Shown in pieces: positions 26,706-41,879 of a stretch of DNA of 64,000 bases (position 1 is its first letter; the number at the start of each line of letters is the position of its first letter). The stretch spans positions 172,365,107 through 172,429,106 of the forward strand of contig CP136061.1 of the NCBI GenBank assembly GCA_032622095.1, written 5' to 3'. Source of the stretch: Siphonodentalium dalli (lineage: Eukaryota; Mollusca; Scaphopoda; Gadilida; Siphonodentaliidae). The position numbers and the translations under genes were made by a program. The notes below the pieces were generated by a model, which worked only from the letters and a program-made list of their open reading frames with translations, ran no database searches and was not told the DNA's origin.

Positions 26706-29700
26706 GATACCTATATATGTATGTGGTGGGGAGACATATAGATGTATGTGGCGGGGAGACCTATATATGTGTGTGGTGATGATACCTATATATGTGTGTG
26801 GTGGGGAGACCTATAGATGTATGTGGCATGGATACCTATATATGTGTGTGGTGAGGAGACCAATATATGTGTGTGGTGGGGATACCTATAGATGTGTGGT
26901 GGGGATACCTATATATGTATGTGGCGGGAGACCTATATATGTATGTGGCGGGGATACCTATATATGTGTGTGGTGGGGAGACCAATATATGTGTGTGGTG
27001 GGGATACCTATAGATGTGCGTGGTGGGGATACCTATAGATGTGTGTATTGGGGATATCTATATATTTATGTGGTGGGGATACCTATATATGTATGCGGTG
27101 GGGATACCTATATATGTATGTGGTGGAGATACCTATATATGTATGTGGTGAGGATACCTATATATGTATGTGGTGGGGATACCTATAGATGTATGTGGTG
27201 GGGATACCTATATATGTGTGTGGCGGGGATACATATATATGTGTGTGGTAGGGATACCTATATATGTATGTGGTGGTGATAACTATATATGTATGTGGTG
27301 GGGAGACCTATGGATGTATGTGGCGGGTAGACCTTTATATGTATGTGGTGGGGATACCTATATATGTGTGTGGTGGGGATACCTATATATGTATATGGTG
27401 GGGATACCTATATATGTGTGTGGTGGGGATACCTATAGATGTATGTGGTGGGGATACATATATATGTGTGTGGTGGGGATACATATATATGTATGTGGTG
27501 GGGATACCTATATATGTATGTGGTAGGGATACCTATATATGTGTGTGGTGGGGATACCTATAGATGTATGTGGTGGGGATACCTATATATGTATGTGGTG
27601 GGGATACCTATATATGTGTGTGGTGGTGATACCTATATATGTATGTGGTGGGGATACCTATATATGTATTTGGCGGGGATACCTATATATGTGTGTGGTG
27701 GTGATACCTATATATGTGTGTCGTGGGGATACCTATATATGTGTGTGGCGGGAGACCTATAGATGTATGTGGTGGGGATACCTATAGATGTATGTGGCGG
27801 TGATACCAAAAGATATATGTGGTGGGGATACCTATATATGTATGTGGTGGGAATACCTATATATGTATGTGGTGGGGATACCTATATATGTATGTGGTGG
27901 GGATACCTATAGATGTATGTGGTGGGGATACCTATATATGTATGTGGTGGGGATACATATATATGTATGTGGTGGTGATACCTATATATGTATGTGGTGG
28001 GGAGACCTATAGATGTATGTGGCGGGGAGACCTATATATGTGTGTGGTGATGATACCTATATATGTGTGTGGTGGGGAGACCTATAGATGTATGTGGCAG
28101 GGATACCTATATATGTGTGTGGTGAGGAGACCAATATATGTGTGTGGTGGGGATACCTATAGATGTGTGGTGGGGATACCTATATATGTATGTGGCGGGA
28201 GACCTATATATGTATGTTGCGGGGATACCTATATATGTGTGTGGTGGGGAGACCAATATATGTGTGTGGTGGGGATACCTATAGATGTGTGGTGGGGATA
28301 CCAATATATGTATGTGGCGGGGAGACCTATATATGTATGTGGCGGGGATACCTATATATGTGTGTGGTGGGGATACCTATATGTGTGTGTGGCGGGGATA
28401 CCTATATATGTGTGTGGCGGGGATACCTATATATGCTTGTGGTGGAGAGACCTATATATGTGTGTGTGGTGGGGATTCCTATATGTTTGTGGTGGTGATA
28501 CCTATATATGTATGTGGTGTGGATACCTATATATGTGTGTGGTTGGGATTCCTATATATGTATGTGGTGGGGATACTTATAGATGTGTATGTTGGGGATA
28601 CCTATATATGTGTGTGGTGGGGATACCTATATATGTGTGTGTTGGGGATATCTATAGATGTGTGTGGTGGGGATACCTATAGATGTATGTGGTGGGGAGA
28701 CCTATATATGTGTGTGGTGGTGATACCTATATATGTATGTGGCGGGGATACCTATAAATGTGTGTGGTGGGGATACCTATATATGTATGTGGTGGGGATA
28801 CCTATAGATGTATGAGGTGGGGAGACCTATAGATGTATGTGGCGGGGAGACGTATATATGTGTGTGGTGATGATACCTATATATGTGTGTGGTGGGGAGA
28901 CCTATAGATGTATATGGCAGGGATACCTATATATGTGTGTGGTGAGGAGACCAATATATGTGTGTGGTGGGGATACCTATAGATGTGTGGTGGGGATACC
29001 TATATATGTATGTGGCGGGAGACCTATATATGTATGTTGCGGGGATACCTATATATGTGTGTGGTGGGGAGACCAATATATGTGTGTGGTGGGGATACCT
29101 ATAGATGTGTGGTGGGGATACCTATATATGTATGTGGCGGGGAGACCTATATATGTATGTGGCGCGGATACCTATATATGTGTGTGGTGGGGATACCTAT
29201 ATATGTGTGTGGCGGGGATACCTATATATGTGTGTGGCGGGGATACCTATATATGCTTGTGGTGGGGAGACCTATATATGTGTGTGTGGTGGGGATTCCT
29301 ATATGTGTGTGATGGTGATACCTATATATGTATGTGGTGGGGATACCTATATATGTGTGTGGTTGGGATACCTATATATGTATGTGGTGGGGATACTTAT
29401 AGATGTGTATGGTGGGGATACCTATATATGTGTGTGGTGGGGATACCTATGTATGTGTGTGTTGCGGATATCTATAGATGTGTGTGGTGGGGATACCTAT
29501 AGATGTATGTGGTGGGGAGACCTATATATGTGTGTGGTGGTGATACCTATATATGTATGTGGCGGGGATACCAATAAATGTGTGTGGTGGGGATACCTAT
29601 ATATGTATGTGGTGGGGATACCTATAGATGTGTGTGGTGGGGATACCTATATATGTATGTTTTGGGGATACCTATATATGTTTGTGGTGGGGATACCTAT

Positions 29701-29967
29701 ATATGTATGTGGTGGGGATACCTATATATGTATGTGGTGGTGATACCTATATATGTGTGTGTGGGGATACCTATAGATGTGTGTGGTGGGGATACCCATA
29801 GATGTATGTGGTGGGGAGACCTATATATGTATGTGGTGGGGATACCTATATATGTGTGGGGCGAGGATACCTAAATATATGTGTGTGGTGGGGATACCTA
29901 TATATGTGTGTGGTGGGGATACCTATATATGTATATGGTGGTGATACCTATATATGTATGTGGTGGG
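26706..29967 (+). repeat. 3,262-bp tandem duplication, copy 1
   Basis: Every variant unit here recurs 3,262 bp downstream: GATGTGCGTGG near 27014/30276, TATGCGGTGG near 27094/30356, the TAGACCTTTAT unit at 27325/30587, CCAAAAGATATATG at 27806/31068, and CCTAAATATATG at 29870/33132. I found only a few substitutions between copies. The left edge is visible at 26705, where GGTGGTG meets GGTGGGG of the other copy. Confidence 0.92.
28107..28304 (+). repeat. E module, copy 7
   Basis: Part of the first 3,262-bp copy. A degenerate E block follows at about 28,931-29,128, where the third CCAATA has reverted to CCTATA. Confidence 0.8.
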
Positions 29968-32900
29968 GATACCTATATATGTATGTGGTGGGGAGACATA
30001 TAGATGTATGTGGCGGGGAGACCTATATATGTGTGTGGTGATGATACCTATATATGTGTGTGGTGGGGAGACCTATAGATGTATGTGGCATGGATACCTA
30101 TATATGTGTGTGGTGAGGAGACCAATATATGTGTGTGGTGGGGATACCTATAGATGTGTGGTGGGGATACCTATATATGTATGTGGCGGGAGACCTATAT
30201 ATGTATGTGGCGGGGATACCTATATATGTGTGTGGTGGGGAGACCAATATATGTGTGTGGTGGGGATACCTATAGATGTGCGTGGTGGGGATACCTATAG
30301 ATGTGTGTATTGGGGATATCTATATATTTATGTGGTGGGGATACCTATATATGTATGCGGTGGGGATACCTATATATGTATGTGGTGGAGATACCTATAT
30401 ATGTATGTGGTGAGGATACCTATATATGTATGTGGTGGGGATACCTATAGATGTATGTGGTGGGGATACCTATATATGTGTGTGGCGGGGATACATATAT
30501 ATGTGTGTGGTAGGGATACCTATATATGTATGTGGTGGTGATAACTATATATGTATGTGGTGGGGAGACCTATGGATGTATGTGGCGGGTAGACCTTTAT
30601 ATGTATGTGGTGGGGATACCTATATATGTGTGTGGTGGGGATACCTATATATGTATATGGTGGGGATACCTATATATGTGTGTGGTGGGGATACCTATAG
30701 ATGTATGTGGTGGGGATACATATATATGTGTGTGGTGGGGATACATATATATGTATGTGGTGGGGATACCTATATATGTATGTGGTAGGGATACCTATAT
30801 ATGTGTGTGGTGGGGATACCTATAGATGTATGTGGTGGGGATACCTATATATGTATGTGGTGGGGATACCTATATATGTGTGTGGTGGTGATACCTATAT
30901 ATGTATGTGGTGGGGATACCTATATATGTATTTGGCGGGGATACCTATATATGTGTGTGGTGGTGATACCTATATATGTGTGTCGTGGGGATACCTATAT
31001 ATGTGTGTGGCGGGAGACCTATAGATGTATGTGGTGGGGATACCTATAGATGTATGTGGCGGTGATACCAAAAGATATATGTGGTGGGGATACCTATATA
31101 TGTATGTGGTGGGAATACCTATATATGTATGTGGTGGGGATACCTATATATGTATGTGGTGGGGATACCTATAGATGTATGTGGTGGGGATACCTATATA
31201 TGTATGTGGTGGGGATACATATATATGTATGTGGTGGTGATACCTATATATGTATGTGGTGGGGAGACCTATAGATGTATGTGGCGGGGAGACCTATATA
31301 TGTGTGTGGTGATGATACCTATATATGTGTGTGGTGGGGAGACCTATAGATGTATGTGGCAGGGATACCTATATATGTGTGTGGTGAGGAGACCAATATA
31401 TGTGTGTGGTGGGGATACCTATAGATGTGTGGTGGGGATACCTATATATGTATGTGGCGGGAGACCTATATATGTATGTTGCGGGGATACCTATATATGT
31501 GTGTGGTGGGGAGACCAATATATGTGTGTGGTGGGGATACCTATAGATGTGTGGTGGGGATACCAATATATGTATGTGGCGGGGAGACCTATATATGTAT
31601 GTGGCGGGGATACCTATATATGTGTGTGGTGGGGATACCTATATGTGTGTGTTGCGGGGATACCTATATATGTGTGTGGCGGGGATACCTATATATGCTT
31701 GTGGTGGAGAGACCTATATATGTGTGTGTGGTGGGGATTCCTATATGTTTGTGGTGGTGATACCTATATATGTATGTGGTGTGGATACCTATATATGTGT
31801 GTGGTTGGGATTCCTATATATGTATGTGGTGGGGATACTTATAGATGTGTATGTTGGGGATACCTATATATGTGTGTGGTGGGGATACCTATATATGTGT
31901 GTGTTGGGGATATCTATAGATGTGTGTGGTGGGGATACCTATAGATGTATGTGGTGGGGAGACCTATATATGTGTGTGGTGGTGATACCTATATATGTAT
32001 GTGGCGGGGATACCTATAAATGTGTGTGGTGGGGATACCTATATATGTATGTGGTGGGGATACCTATAGATGTATGAGGTGGGGAGACCTATAGATGTAT
32101 GTGGCGGGGAGACGTATATATGTGTGTGGTGATGATACCTATATATGTGTGTGGTGGGGAGACCTATAGATGTATATGGCAGGGATACCTATATATGTGT
32201 GTGGTGAGGAGACCAATATATGTGTGTGGTGGGGATACCTATAGATGTGTGGTGGGGATACCTATATATGTATGTGGCGGGAGACCTATATATGTATGTT
32301 GCGGGGATACCTATATATGTGTGTGGTGGGGAGACCAATATATGTGTGTGGTGGGGATACCTATAGATGTGTGGTGGGGATACCTATATTTGTATGTGGC
32401 GGGGAGACCTATATATGTATGTGGCGCGGATACCTATATATGTGTGTGGTGGGGATACCTATATATGTGTGTGGCGGGGATACCTATATATGTGTGTGGC
32501 GGGGATACCTATATATGCTTGTGGTGGGGAGACCTATATATGTGTGTGTGGTGGGGATTCCTATATGTGTGTGATGGTGATACCTATATATGTATGTGGT
32601 GGGGATACCTATATATGTGTGTGGTTGGGATACCTATATATGTATGTGGTGGGGATACTTATAGATGTGTATGGTGGGGATACCTATATATGTGTGTGGT
32701 GGGGATACCTATGTATGTGTGTGTTGCGGATATCTATAGATGTGTGTGGTGGGGATACCTATAGATGTATGTGGTGGGGAGACCTATATATGTGTGTGGT
32801 GGTGATACCTATATATGTATGTGGCGGGGATACCAATAAATGTGTGTGGTGGGGATACCTATATATGTATGTGGTGGGGATACCTATAGATGTGTGTGGT

Positions 32901-33229
32901 GGGGATACCTATATATGTATGTTTTGGGGATACCTATATATGTTTGTGGTGGGGATACCTATATATGTATGTGGTGGGGATACCTATATATGTATGTGGT
33001 GGTGATACCTATATATGTGTGTGTGGGGATACCTATAGATGTGTGTGGTGGGGATACCCATAGATGTATGTGGTGGGGAGACCTATATATGTATGTGGTG
33101 GGGATACCTATATATGTGTGGGGCGAGGATACCTAAATATATGTGTGTGGTGGGGATACCTATATATGTGTGTGGTGGGGATACCTATATATGTATATGG
33201 TGGTGATACCTATATATGTATGTGGTGGG
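29968..33229 (+). repeat. 3,262-bp tandem duplication, copy 2
   Basis: Adjacent second copy. Differences seen: GTGTTGCGGGG near 31650 for GTGTGGCGGGG, and CCTATATTTGTATG near 32385 for CCTATATATGTATG. The match holds to about 33,239, where CCTATAGATG replaces CCTATATATG. Such similarity means a very recent event or an assembly duplication. Confidence 0.92.
31369..31566 (+). repeat. E module, copy 8
   Basis: The 3,262-bp partner of copy 7; its degenerate companion lies at about 32,193-32,390. Confidence 0.8.
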
Positions 33230-34837
33230 GATACCTATAGATGTGTGTGGTGGGGATACCTATATATGTATGTGGCGGGGATACCTATATATGTGTGTGG
33301 CTGGGATACCTGTATATGTATGTGGTGGTGATACCTATATATGTATGTGGCGGGGATACCTATATATGTGTGTGGTGCGGATACCTATATATGTGTGTGG
33401 TGGGGATACCTATATGTGTGTGTGGCGGGGATACCTATATATGTGTGTGGCGGGGATACCTATATATGTGTGTGGTGGGAGACCTATATATGTGTGTGTG
33501 TGGGGATACCTATATGTATGTGGCGGGGATACCTATATGTATGTGGTGGGGATACCTATATGTGTGTGGTGGTGATACCTATATATGTATGTGGTGGGGA
33601 TACCTATATATGTGTGTGGTTGGGATACCTATATATGTATTTGGTGGGGATACCTATAGATGTGTATGGTGGGGATACCTATATATGTGTGTGGTGGGAT
33701 ACATATATATGTGTGTGGTGGGGATACATATAGATGTGTGTGGTGGGGATACCTATATATGTATGTGGTGGGGAGACCTATATATGTGTGTGGTGGTGAT
33801 ACCTATATATGTATGTGGCCGGGATACCTATAAATGTGTGTGGTGGGGATACCTATATATGAAAGTGGTGGGGATACCTATAGATGTGTGTGGTGGGGAT
33901 ACCTATAGATGTGTGTATTGGGGATATCTATATATTTATGTGGTGGGGATACCTATATATGTATGTGGTGGGGATACCTATATATGTATGTGGTGGAGAT
34001 ACCTATATATGTGTGTGGTGAGGATACCTATATATGTATGTGGTGGGGATACCTTTAGATGTATGTGGTGGGGATACCTATATTTGTGTGTGGCGGGGAT
34101 ACATATATATGTGTGTGGTAGGGATACCTATATATGTATGTGGTGGGGATACCTATATATGTATGTGGTGGTGATACCTATATATGTATGTGGTGGGTAG
34201 ACCTATGGATGTATGTGGCGGGTAGACCTTTATATGCATGTGGTGGGGATACCTATATATGTGTGTGGTGGGGATACCTATATATGTATATGGTGGGAAT
34301 ACCTACATATTCATGTGGTGGGAATACCTATAGATGTGTGTGGTGGGGTTACATATAGATGTGTGTGGTGGGGATACCTATATATGTGTGTGGTGGGAAT
34401 ACCTATATATGTATGTGGTGTGGATACCTATATATGTGTGTGGTGGGGATACCTATAGATGTATGTGGTGGGGATACCTATATATGTGTGTGGTGGGGAT
34501 ACATATATATGTATGTGGTGGGGATACCTATATATGTATGTGGTAGGGATACCTATATATGTGTGTGGTGGGGATACCTATAGATGTATGTGGTGGGGAT
34601 ACCTATATATGTATGTGGTGGGGATACCTATATATGTGTGTGGTGGTGATACCTATATATGTATGTGGTGGGGATACCTATATATGTATTTGGCGGGGAT
34701 ACCTATATATGTGTGTGGTGGTGATACCTATATATGTGTGTCGTGGGGATACCTATATATGTGTGTGGCGGGAGACCTATAGATGTATGTGGTGGGGATA
34801 CCTATAGATGTATGTGGCGGTGATACCAATAGATATA
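33230..34837 (+). repeat. Array segment between the 3,262-bp and 2,466-bp duplications
   Basis: Ordinary 25-bp units with several 23-bp units at about 33,410-33,570 (CCTATATG forms). A 24-bp GGTGGGATAC unit lies near 33695, a private GAAAGTGG near 33861, and TAGACCTTTAT at about 34221. No larger duplication edge lies wholly inside it; its right half resembles 36.2-36.9 kb and 38.7-39.4 kb. Confidence 0.6.
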
Positions 34838-37303
34838 TGTGGTGGGGATACCTATATATGTATGTGGTGGGGATACCTATATATGTATGTGGTGGGAATA
34901 CCGATATATGTATGTGGTGGGGATACCTATAGATGTATGTGGTGGGGATACCTATATATGTATGTGGTGGGGATACCTATATATGTATGTGGTGGTGATA
35001 CCTATATATGTATGTGGTGGGGAGACCTATAGATGTATGTGGCGGGGAGACCTATATATGTGTGTGGTGATGATACCTATATATGTGTGTGGTGGGGAGA
35101 CCTATAGATGTATGTGGCAGGGATACCTATATATGTATGTGGTGAGGAGACCAATATATGTGTGTGGTGGGGATACCTATAGATGTGTGGTGGGGATACC
35201 TATATATGTATGTGGCGGGAGACCTATATATGTATGTTGCGGGGATACCTATATATGTGTGTGGTGGGGAGACCAATATATGTGCGTGGTGGGGATACCT
35301 ATAGATGTGTGGTGGGGATACCAATATATGTATGTGGCGGGGAGAACTATATATGTATGTGGCGGGGATACCTATATATGTGTGTGGTGGGGATACCTAT
35401 ATATGTGTGTGGCGGGGATACCTATATATGTGTGTGGCGGGGATACCTATATATGCTTGTGGTGGAGAGACCTATATATGTGTGTGTGGTGGGGATTCCT
35501 ATATGTGTGTGGTGGTGATACCTATATATGTATGTGGTGGGGATACCTATATATGTGTGTGGTTGGGATACCTATATATGTATGTGGTGGGGATACTTAT
35601 AGATGTGTATGGTGGGGATACCTATATATGTGTGTGGTGGGGATACCTATATATGTGTGTGTTGGGGATATCTATAGATGTGTGTGGTGGGGATACCTAT
35701 AGATGTATGTGGTGGGGAGACCTATATATGTGTGTGGTGGTGATACCTATATATGTATGTGGCGGGGATACCTATAAATGTGTGTGGTGGGGATACCTAT
35801 ATATGTATGTGGTGGGGATATCTATAGATGTGTGTGGTGGGGATACCTATATATGCATGTGGTGGGGAGACCTATATATGTGTGTGGTGGTGATACCTAT
35901 ATATGTATGTGGCCGGGATACCTATAAATGTGTGTGGTGGGGATACCTATATATGTAAGTGGTGGGGATACCTATAGATGTGTGTGGTGGGGATACCTAT
36001 AGATGTGTATATTGGGGATATCTATATATTTATGTGGTGGGGATACCTATATATGTATGTGGTGGGGATACCTATATATGTATGTGGTGGAGATACCTAT
36101 ATATGTGTGTGGTGAGGATACCTATATATGTATGTGGTGGGGATACCTATAGATGTATGTGGTGGGGATACCTATATATGTGTGTGGCGGGGATACATAT
36201 ATATGTGTGTGGTAGGGATACCTATATATGTATGCGGTGGGGATACCTATATATGTATGTGGTGGTGATACCTATATATGTATGTGATGGGGAGACCTAT
36301 GGATGTATGTGGCGGGTAGACCTTTATATGTATGTGGTGGGGATACCTATATATGTGTGTGGTGGGGATACCTATATATGTATATGGTGGGGATACCTAC
36401 ATATTCATGTGGTGGGAATACCTATAGATGTGTGTGGTGGGGTTACATATAGATGTGTGTGGTGGGGATACCTATATATGTGTGTGGTGGGGATACCTAT
36501 ATATGTATGTGGTGTGGATACCTATATATGTGTGTGGTGGGGATACCTATAGATGTATGTGGTGGGGATACCTATATATGTGTGTGGTGGGGATACATAT
36601 ATATGTATGTGGTGGGGATACCTATATATGTATGTGGTAGGGACACCTATATATGTGTGTGGTGGGGATACTTATATATGTATGTGGTGGGGTACCTATA
36701 TATGTGTGTGGTGGTGATACCTATATATGTATGTGGTGGGGATACCTATATATGTATTTGGCGGGGATACCTATATATGTGTGTGGTGGTGATACCTATA
36801 TATGTGTGTCGTGGGGATACCTATATATGTGTGTGGCGGGAGACCTATAGATGTATGTGGTGGGGATACCTATAGATGTATGTGGCGGTGATACCAATAG
36901 ATATATGTGGTGGGGATACCTATATATGTATGTGGTGGGGATACCTATATATATATGTGGTGGGGATACCTATATATGTTTGTGGTGGGGATACCTATAG
37001 ATGTATGTGGTGGGAATACCTATATATGTATGTGGTGGGGATACCTATATATGTATGTGGTGGTGATACCTATATATGTATGTGGTGGGGAGACCTATAG
37101 ATGTATGTGGCGGGGATACCTATATATGTATGTGGTGGGGAGACCTATAGATGCATGTGGCGGGGAGACCTATATATGTGTGTGGTGATGATACCTATAT
37201 ATGTGTGTGGTGGGGAGACCTATAGATGTATGTGGCAGGGATACCTATAAATGTATGTGGTGAGGAGACCAATATATGTGTGTGGTGGGGATACCTATAG
37301 ATA
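34838..37303 (+). repeat. 2,466-bp tandem duplication, copy 1
   Basis: Begins just after AGATATATGTGG. The diagnostic unit CCGATATATG at 34901 recurs at 37367; the E module at 35127 recurs at 37593; a GTAAGTGG unit at 35955 recurs at 38421. The offset is 2,466 up to about 36.6 kb and 2,491 after it, because copy 2 holds one extra 25-bp unit. Confidence 0.85.
35127..35324 (+). repeat. E module, copy 9
   Basis: Begins with ATGTATGTGGTGAGG instead of ATGTGTGTGGTGAGG, a change shared with all later copies. Private GTGCGTGGTGG at 35282. Confidence 0.8.
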
Positions 37304-39794
37304 TGTGGTGGGGATACCTATATATGTATGTGGTGGGGATACCTATATATGTATGTGGTGGGGATACCGATATATGTATGTGGTGGGGATACCTATAGAT
37401 GTATGTGGTGGGGATACCTATATATGTATTTGGTGGGGATACCTATATATGTATGTGGAGGTGATACCTATATATGTATGTGGTGGGGAGACCTATAGAT
37501 GTATGTGGCGGGGAGACCTATATATGTGTGTGGTGATGATACCTATATATGTGTGTGGTGGGGAGACCTATAGATGTATGTGGCAGGGATACCTATATAT
37601 GTATGTGGTGAGGAGACCAATATATGTGTGTGGTGGGGATACCTATAGATGTGTGGTGGGGATACCTATATATGTATGTGGCGGGAGACCTATATATGTA
37701 TGTTGCGGGGATACCTATATATGTGTGTGGTGGGGAGACCAATATATGTGTGTGGTGGGGATACCTATAGATGTGTGGTGGGGATACCAATATATGTATG
37801 TGGCGGGGAGACCTATATATGTATGTGGCGGGGATACCTATATATGTGTGTGGTGGGGATACCTATATATGTGTGTGGCGGGGATACCTATATATGTGTG
37901 TGGCGGGGATACCTATATATGCTTGTGGTGGAGAGACCTATATATGTGTGTGTGGTGGGGATTCCTATATGTGTGTGGTGGTGATACCTATATATGTATG
38001 TGGTGGGGATACCTATATATGTGTGTGGTTGGGATACCTATATATGTATGTGGTGGGGATACTTATAGATGTGTATGGTGGGGATACCTATATATGTGTG
38101 TGGTGGGGATACCTATATATGTGTGTGTTGGGGATATCTATAGATGTGTGTGGTGGGGATACCTATAGATGTATGTGGTGGGGAGACCTATATATGTGTG
38201 TGGTGGTGATACCTATATATGTATGTGGCGGGGATACCTATAAATGTGTGTGGTGGAGATACCTATATATGTATGTGGTGGGGATACCTATAGATGTGTG
38301 TGGTGGGAATACCTATATATGCATGTGGTGGGGAGACCTATATATGTGTGTGGTTGTGATACCTATATATGTATGTGGCCGGGATACCTATAAATGTGTG
38401 TGGTGGGGATACCTATATATGTAAGTGGTGGGGATACCTATAGATGTGTGTGGTGGGGATACCTATAGATGTGTATATTGGGGATATCTATATATTTATG
38501 TGGTGGGGATACCTATATATGTATGTGGTGGGGATACCTATATATGTATGTGGTGGAGATACCTATATATGTGTGTGGTGAGGATACCTATATATGTATG
38601 TGGTGGAGATACCTATAGATGTATGTGGTGGGGATACCTATATATGTGTGTGGCGGGGATACATATATATGTGTGTGGTAGGGATACCTATATATGTATG
38701 CGGTGGGGATACCTATATATGTATGTGGTGGTGATACCTATATATGTATGTGGTGGGGAGACCTATGGATGTATGTGGCGGGTAGACCTTTATATGTATG
38801 TGGTGGGGATACCTATATATGTGTGTGGTGGGGATACCTATATATGTATATGGTGGGGATACCTACATATTCATGTGGTGGGAATACCTATAGATGTGTG
38901 TGGTGGGGTTACATATAGATGTGTGGGGTGGGGATACCTATATATGTGTGTGGTGGGGATACCTATATATGTATGTGGTGTGGATACCTATATATGTGTG
39001 TGGTGGGGATACCTATAGATGTATGTGGTGGGGATACCTATATATGTGTGTGGTGGGGATACATATATATGTATGTGGTGGGGATACCTATATATGTATG
39101 TGGTGGGGATACCTATATATGTATGTGGTAGGGACACCTATATATGTGTGTGGTGGGGATACCTATATATGTATGTGGTGGGGTACCTATATATGTGTGT
39201 GGTGGTGATACCTATATATGTATGTGGTGGGGATACCTATATATGTATTTGGCGGGGATACCTATATATGTGTGTGGTGGTGATACCTATATATGTGTGT
39301 CGTGGGGATACCTATATATGTGTGTGGCGGGAGACCTATAGATGTATGTGGTGGGGATACCTATAGATGTATGTGGTGGTGATACCAATAGATATATGTG
39401 GTGGGGATACCTATATATGTATGTGGTGGGGATACCTATATATGTATGTGGTGGGGATACCTATATATGTATGTGGTGGGGATACCTATAGATGTATGTG
39501 GTGGGGATACCTATATATGTATGTGGTGGGGATACCTATATATGTATGTGGTGGTGATACCTATATATGTATGTGGTGGGGAGACCTATAGATGTATGTG
39601 GCGGGGATACCTATATATGTATGTGGTGGGGAGACCTATAGATGTATGTGGCGGGGAGACCTATATATGTGTGTGGTGATGATACCTATATATGTGTGTG
39701 GTGGGGAGACCTATAGATGTATGTGGCAGGGATACCTATATATGTATGTGGTGAGTAGACCAATATATGTGTGTGGTGGGGATACCTATAGATG
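37304..39794 (+). repeat. 2,466-bp tandem duplication, copy 2 (one unit longer)
   Basis: Begins after AGATATGTGG at 37300, two bases shorter than the matching AGATATATGTGG before copy 1, so the junction lies in microhomology. The extra unit is near 39,098-39,122. More substitutions separate this pair than the 2,966- or 3,262-bp pairs, such as ATTTGGTGG near 37429, so it is older. Confidence 0.8.
37593..37790 (+). repeat. E module, copy 10
   Basis: The 2,466-bp partner of copy 9, without the GTGCGTGG change. Confidence 0.8.
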
Positions 39795-39933
39795 TGTGGT
39801 GGGGATACCTATATATGTATGTGGCGGGAGACCTATATGTGTATGTTGCGGGGATACCTATATATGTGTGTGGTGGGGAGACCAATATATGTGTGTGGTG
39901 GGGATACCTATAGATGTGTGGTGGGGATACCAA
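39736..39933 (+). repeat. E module, copy 11
   Basis: Carries GTGAGTAGACC and CCTATATGTGTATG, both found only here and in copy 13. Confidence 0.8.
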
Positions 39934-41681
39934 TATATGTATGTGGCGGGGAGACCTATATATGTATGTGGCGGGGATACCTATATATGTGTGTGGTGGG
40001 GATACCTATATATGTGTGTGGCGGGGATACCTATATATGTGTGTGGCGGGGGATACCTATATATGCTTGTGGTGGAGAGACCTATATATGTGTGTGTGGT
40101 GGGGATTCCTATATGTGTGTGGTGGTGATACCTATATATGTATGTGGTGGGGATACCTATATATATGTGTGGTTGGGATACCTATATATGTATGTGGTGG
40201 GGATACTTATAGATGTGTATGGTGGGGATACCTATATATGTGTGTGGTGGGGATACCTATATATGTGTGTGTTAGGGATATCTATAGATGTGTGTGGTGG
40301 GGATACCTATAGATGTATGTGGTGGGGAGACCTATATATGTGTGTGGTGGTGATACCTATATATGTATGTGGCGGGGATACCTATAAATGTGTGTGGTGG
40401 GGATACCTATATATGTATGTGGTGGGGATACCTATAGATGTGTGTGGTGGGGATACCTATATATGCATGTGGTGGGGAGACCTATATATGTGTGTGGTGG
40501 TGATACCTATATATGTATGTGGCCGGGATACCTATAAATGTGTGTGGAGGGGATACCTATATATGTAAGTGGTGGGGATACCTATAGATGTGTGTGGTGG
40601 GGATACCTATAGATGTGTATATTGGGGATATCTATATATTTATGTGGTGGGGATAACTGTATATGTATGTGGTGGGGATACCTATATATGTATGTGGTGG
40701 AGATACCTATATATGTGTGTGGTGAGGATACCTATATATGTATGTGGTGGGGATACCTATAGATGTATGTGGTGGGGATACCTATATATGTGTGTGGCGG
40801 GGATACATATATATGTGTGTGGTAGGGATACCTATATATGTATGTGGTGGGGATACCTATATATGTATGTGGTGGTGATACCTATATATGTATGTGGTGG
40901 GGAGACCTATGGATGTATGTGGCGGATAGACCTTTATATGTATGTGGTGGGGATACCTATATATGTGTGTGGTGGGGATACCTATATATGTATATGGTGG
41001 GGATACCTACATATTCATGTGGTGGGAATACCTATAGATGTGTGTGGTGGGGTTATATATAGATGTGTGTGGTGGGGATACCTATATATGTGTGGGGTGG
41101 GGATACCTATATATGTATGTGGTGTGGATACCTATATATGTGTGTGGTGGGAATACCTATAGATGTATGTGGTGGGGATACCTATATATGTGTGTGGTGG
41201 GGATACATATATATGTATGTGGTGGGGATACCTATATATGTATGTGGTAGGGATACCTATATATGTGTGTGGTGGGGATACCTATATATGTATGTGGTGG
41301 GGATACCTATATATGTGTGTGGTGGTGATACCTATATATGTATGTGGTGGGGATACCTATATATGTATTTGGCGGGGATACCTATATATGTGTGTGGTGG
41401 TGATACCTATATATGTGTGTCGTGGGGATACCTATATATGTATGTGGTGGGGATACCTATAGATGTATGTGGTGGGGATACCTATATATGTATGTGGTGG
41501 TGATACCTATATATGTATGTGGTGGGGATACCTATATATGTATGTGGTGGTGATACCTATATATGTATGTGGTGGGGAGACCTATAGATGTATGTGGCGG
41601 GGAGACCTATATATGTGTGTGGTGATGATACCTATATATGTGTGTGGTGGGGAGACCTATAGATGTATGTGGCAGGGATAC

Positions 41682-41879
41682 CTATATATGTATGTGGTGA
41701 GGAGACCAATATATGTGTGTGGTGGGGATACCTATAGATGTGTGGTGGGGATACCTATATATGTATGTGGCGGGAGACCTATATATGTATGTTGCGGGGA
41801 TACCTATATATGTGTGTGGTGGGGAGACCAATATATGTGTGTGGTGGGGATACCTATAGATGTGTGGTGGGGATACCAA
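41682..41879 (+). repeat. E module, copy 12
   Basis: Canonical inside; begins with ATGTATGTGGTGAGG. It is the second E block of the 2,966-bp unit. Confidence 0.8.
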
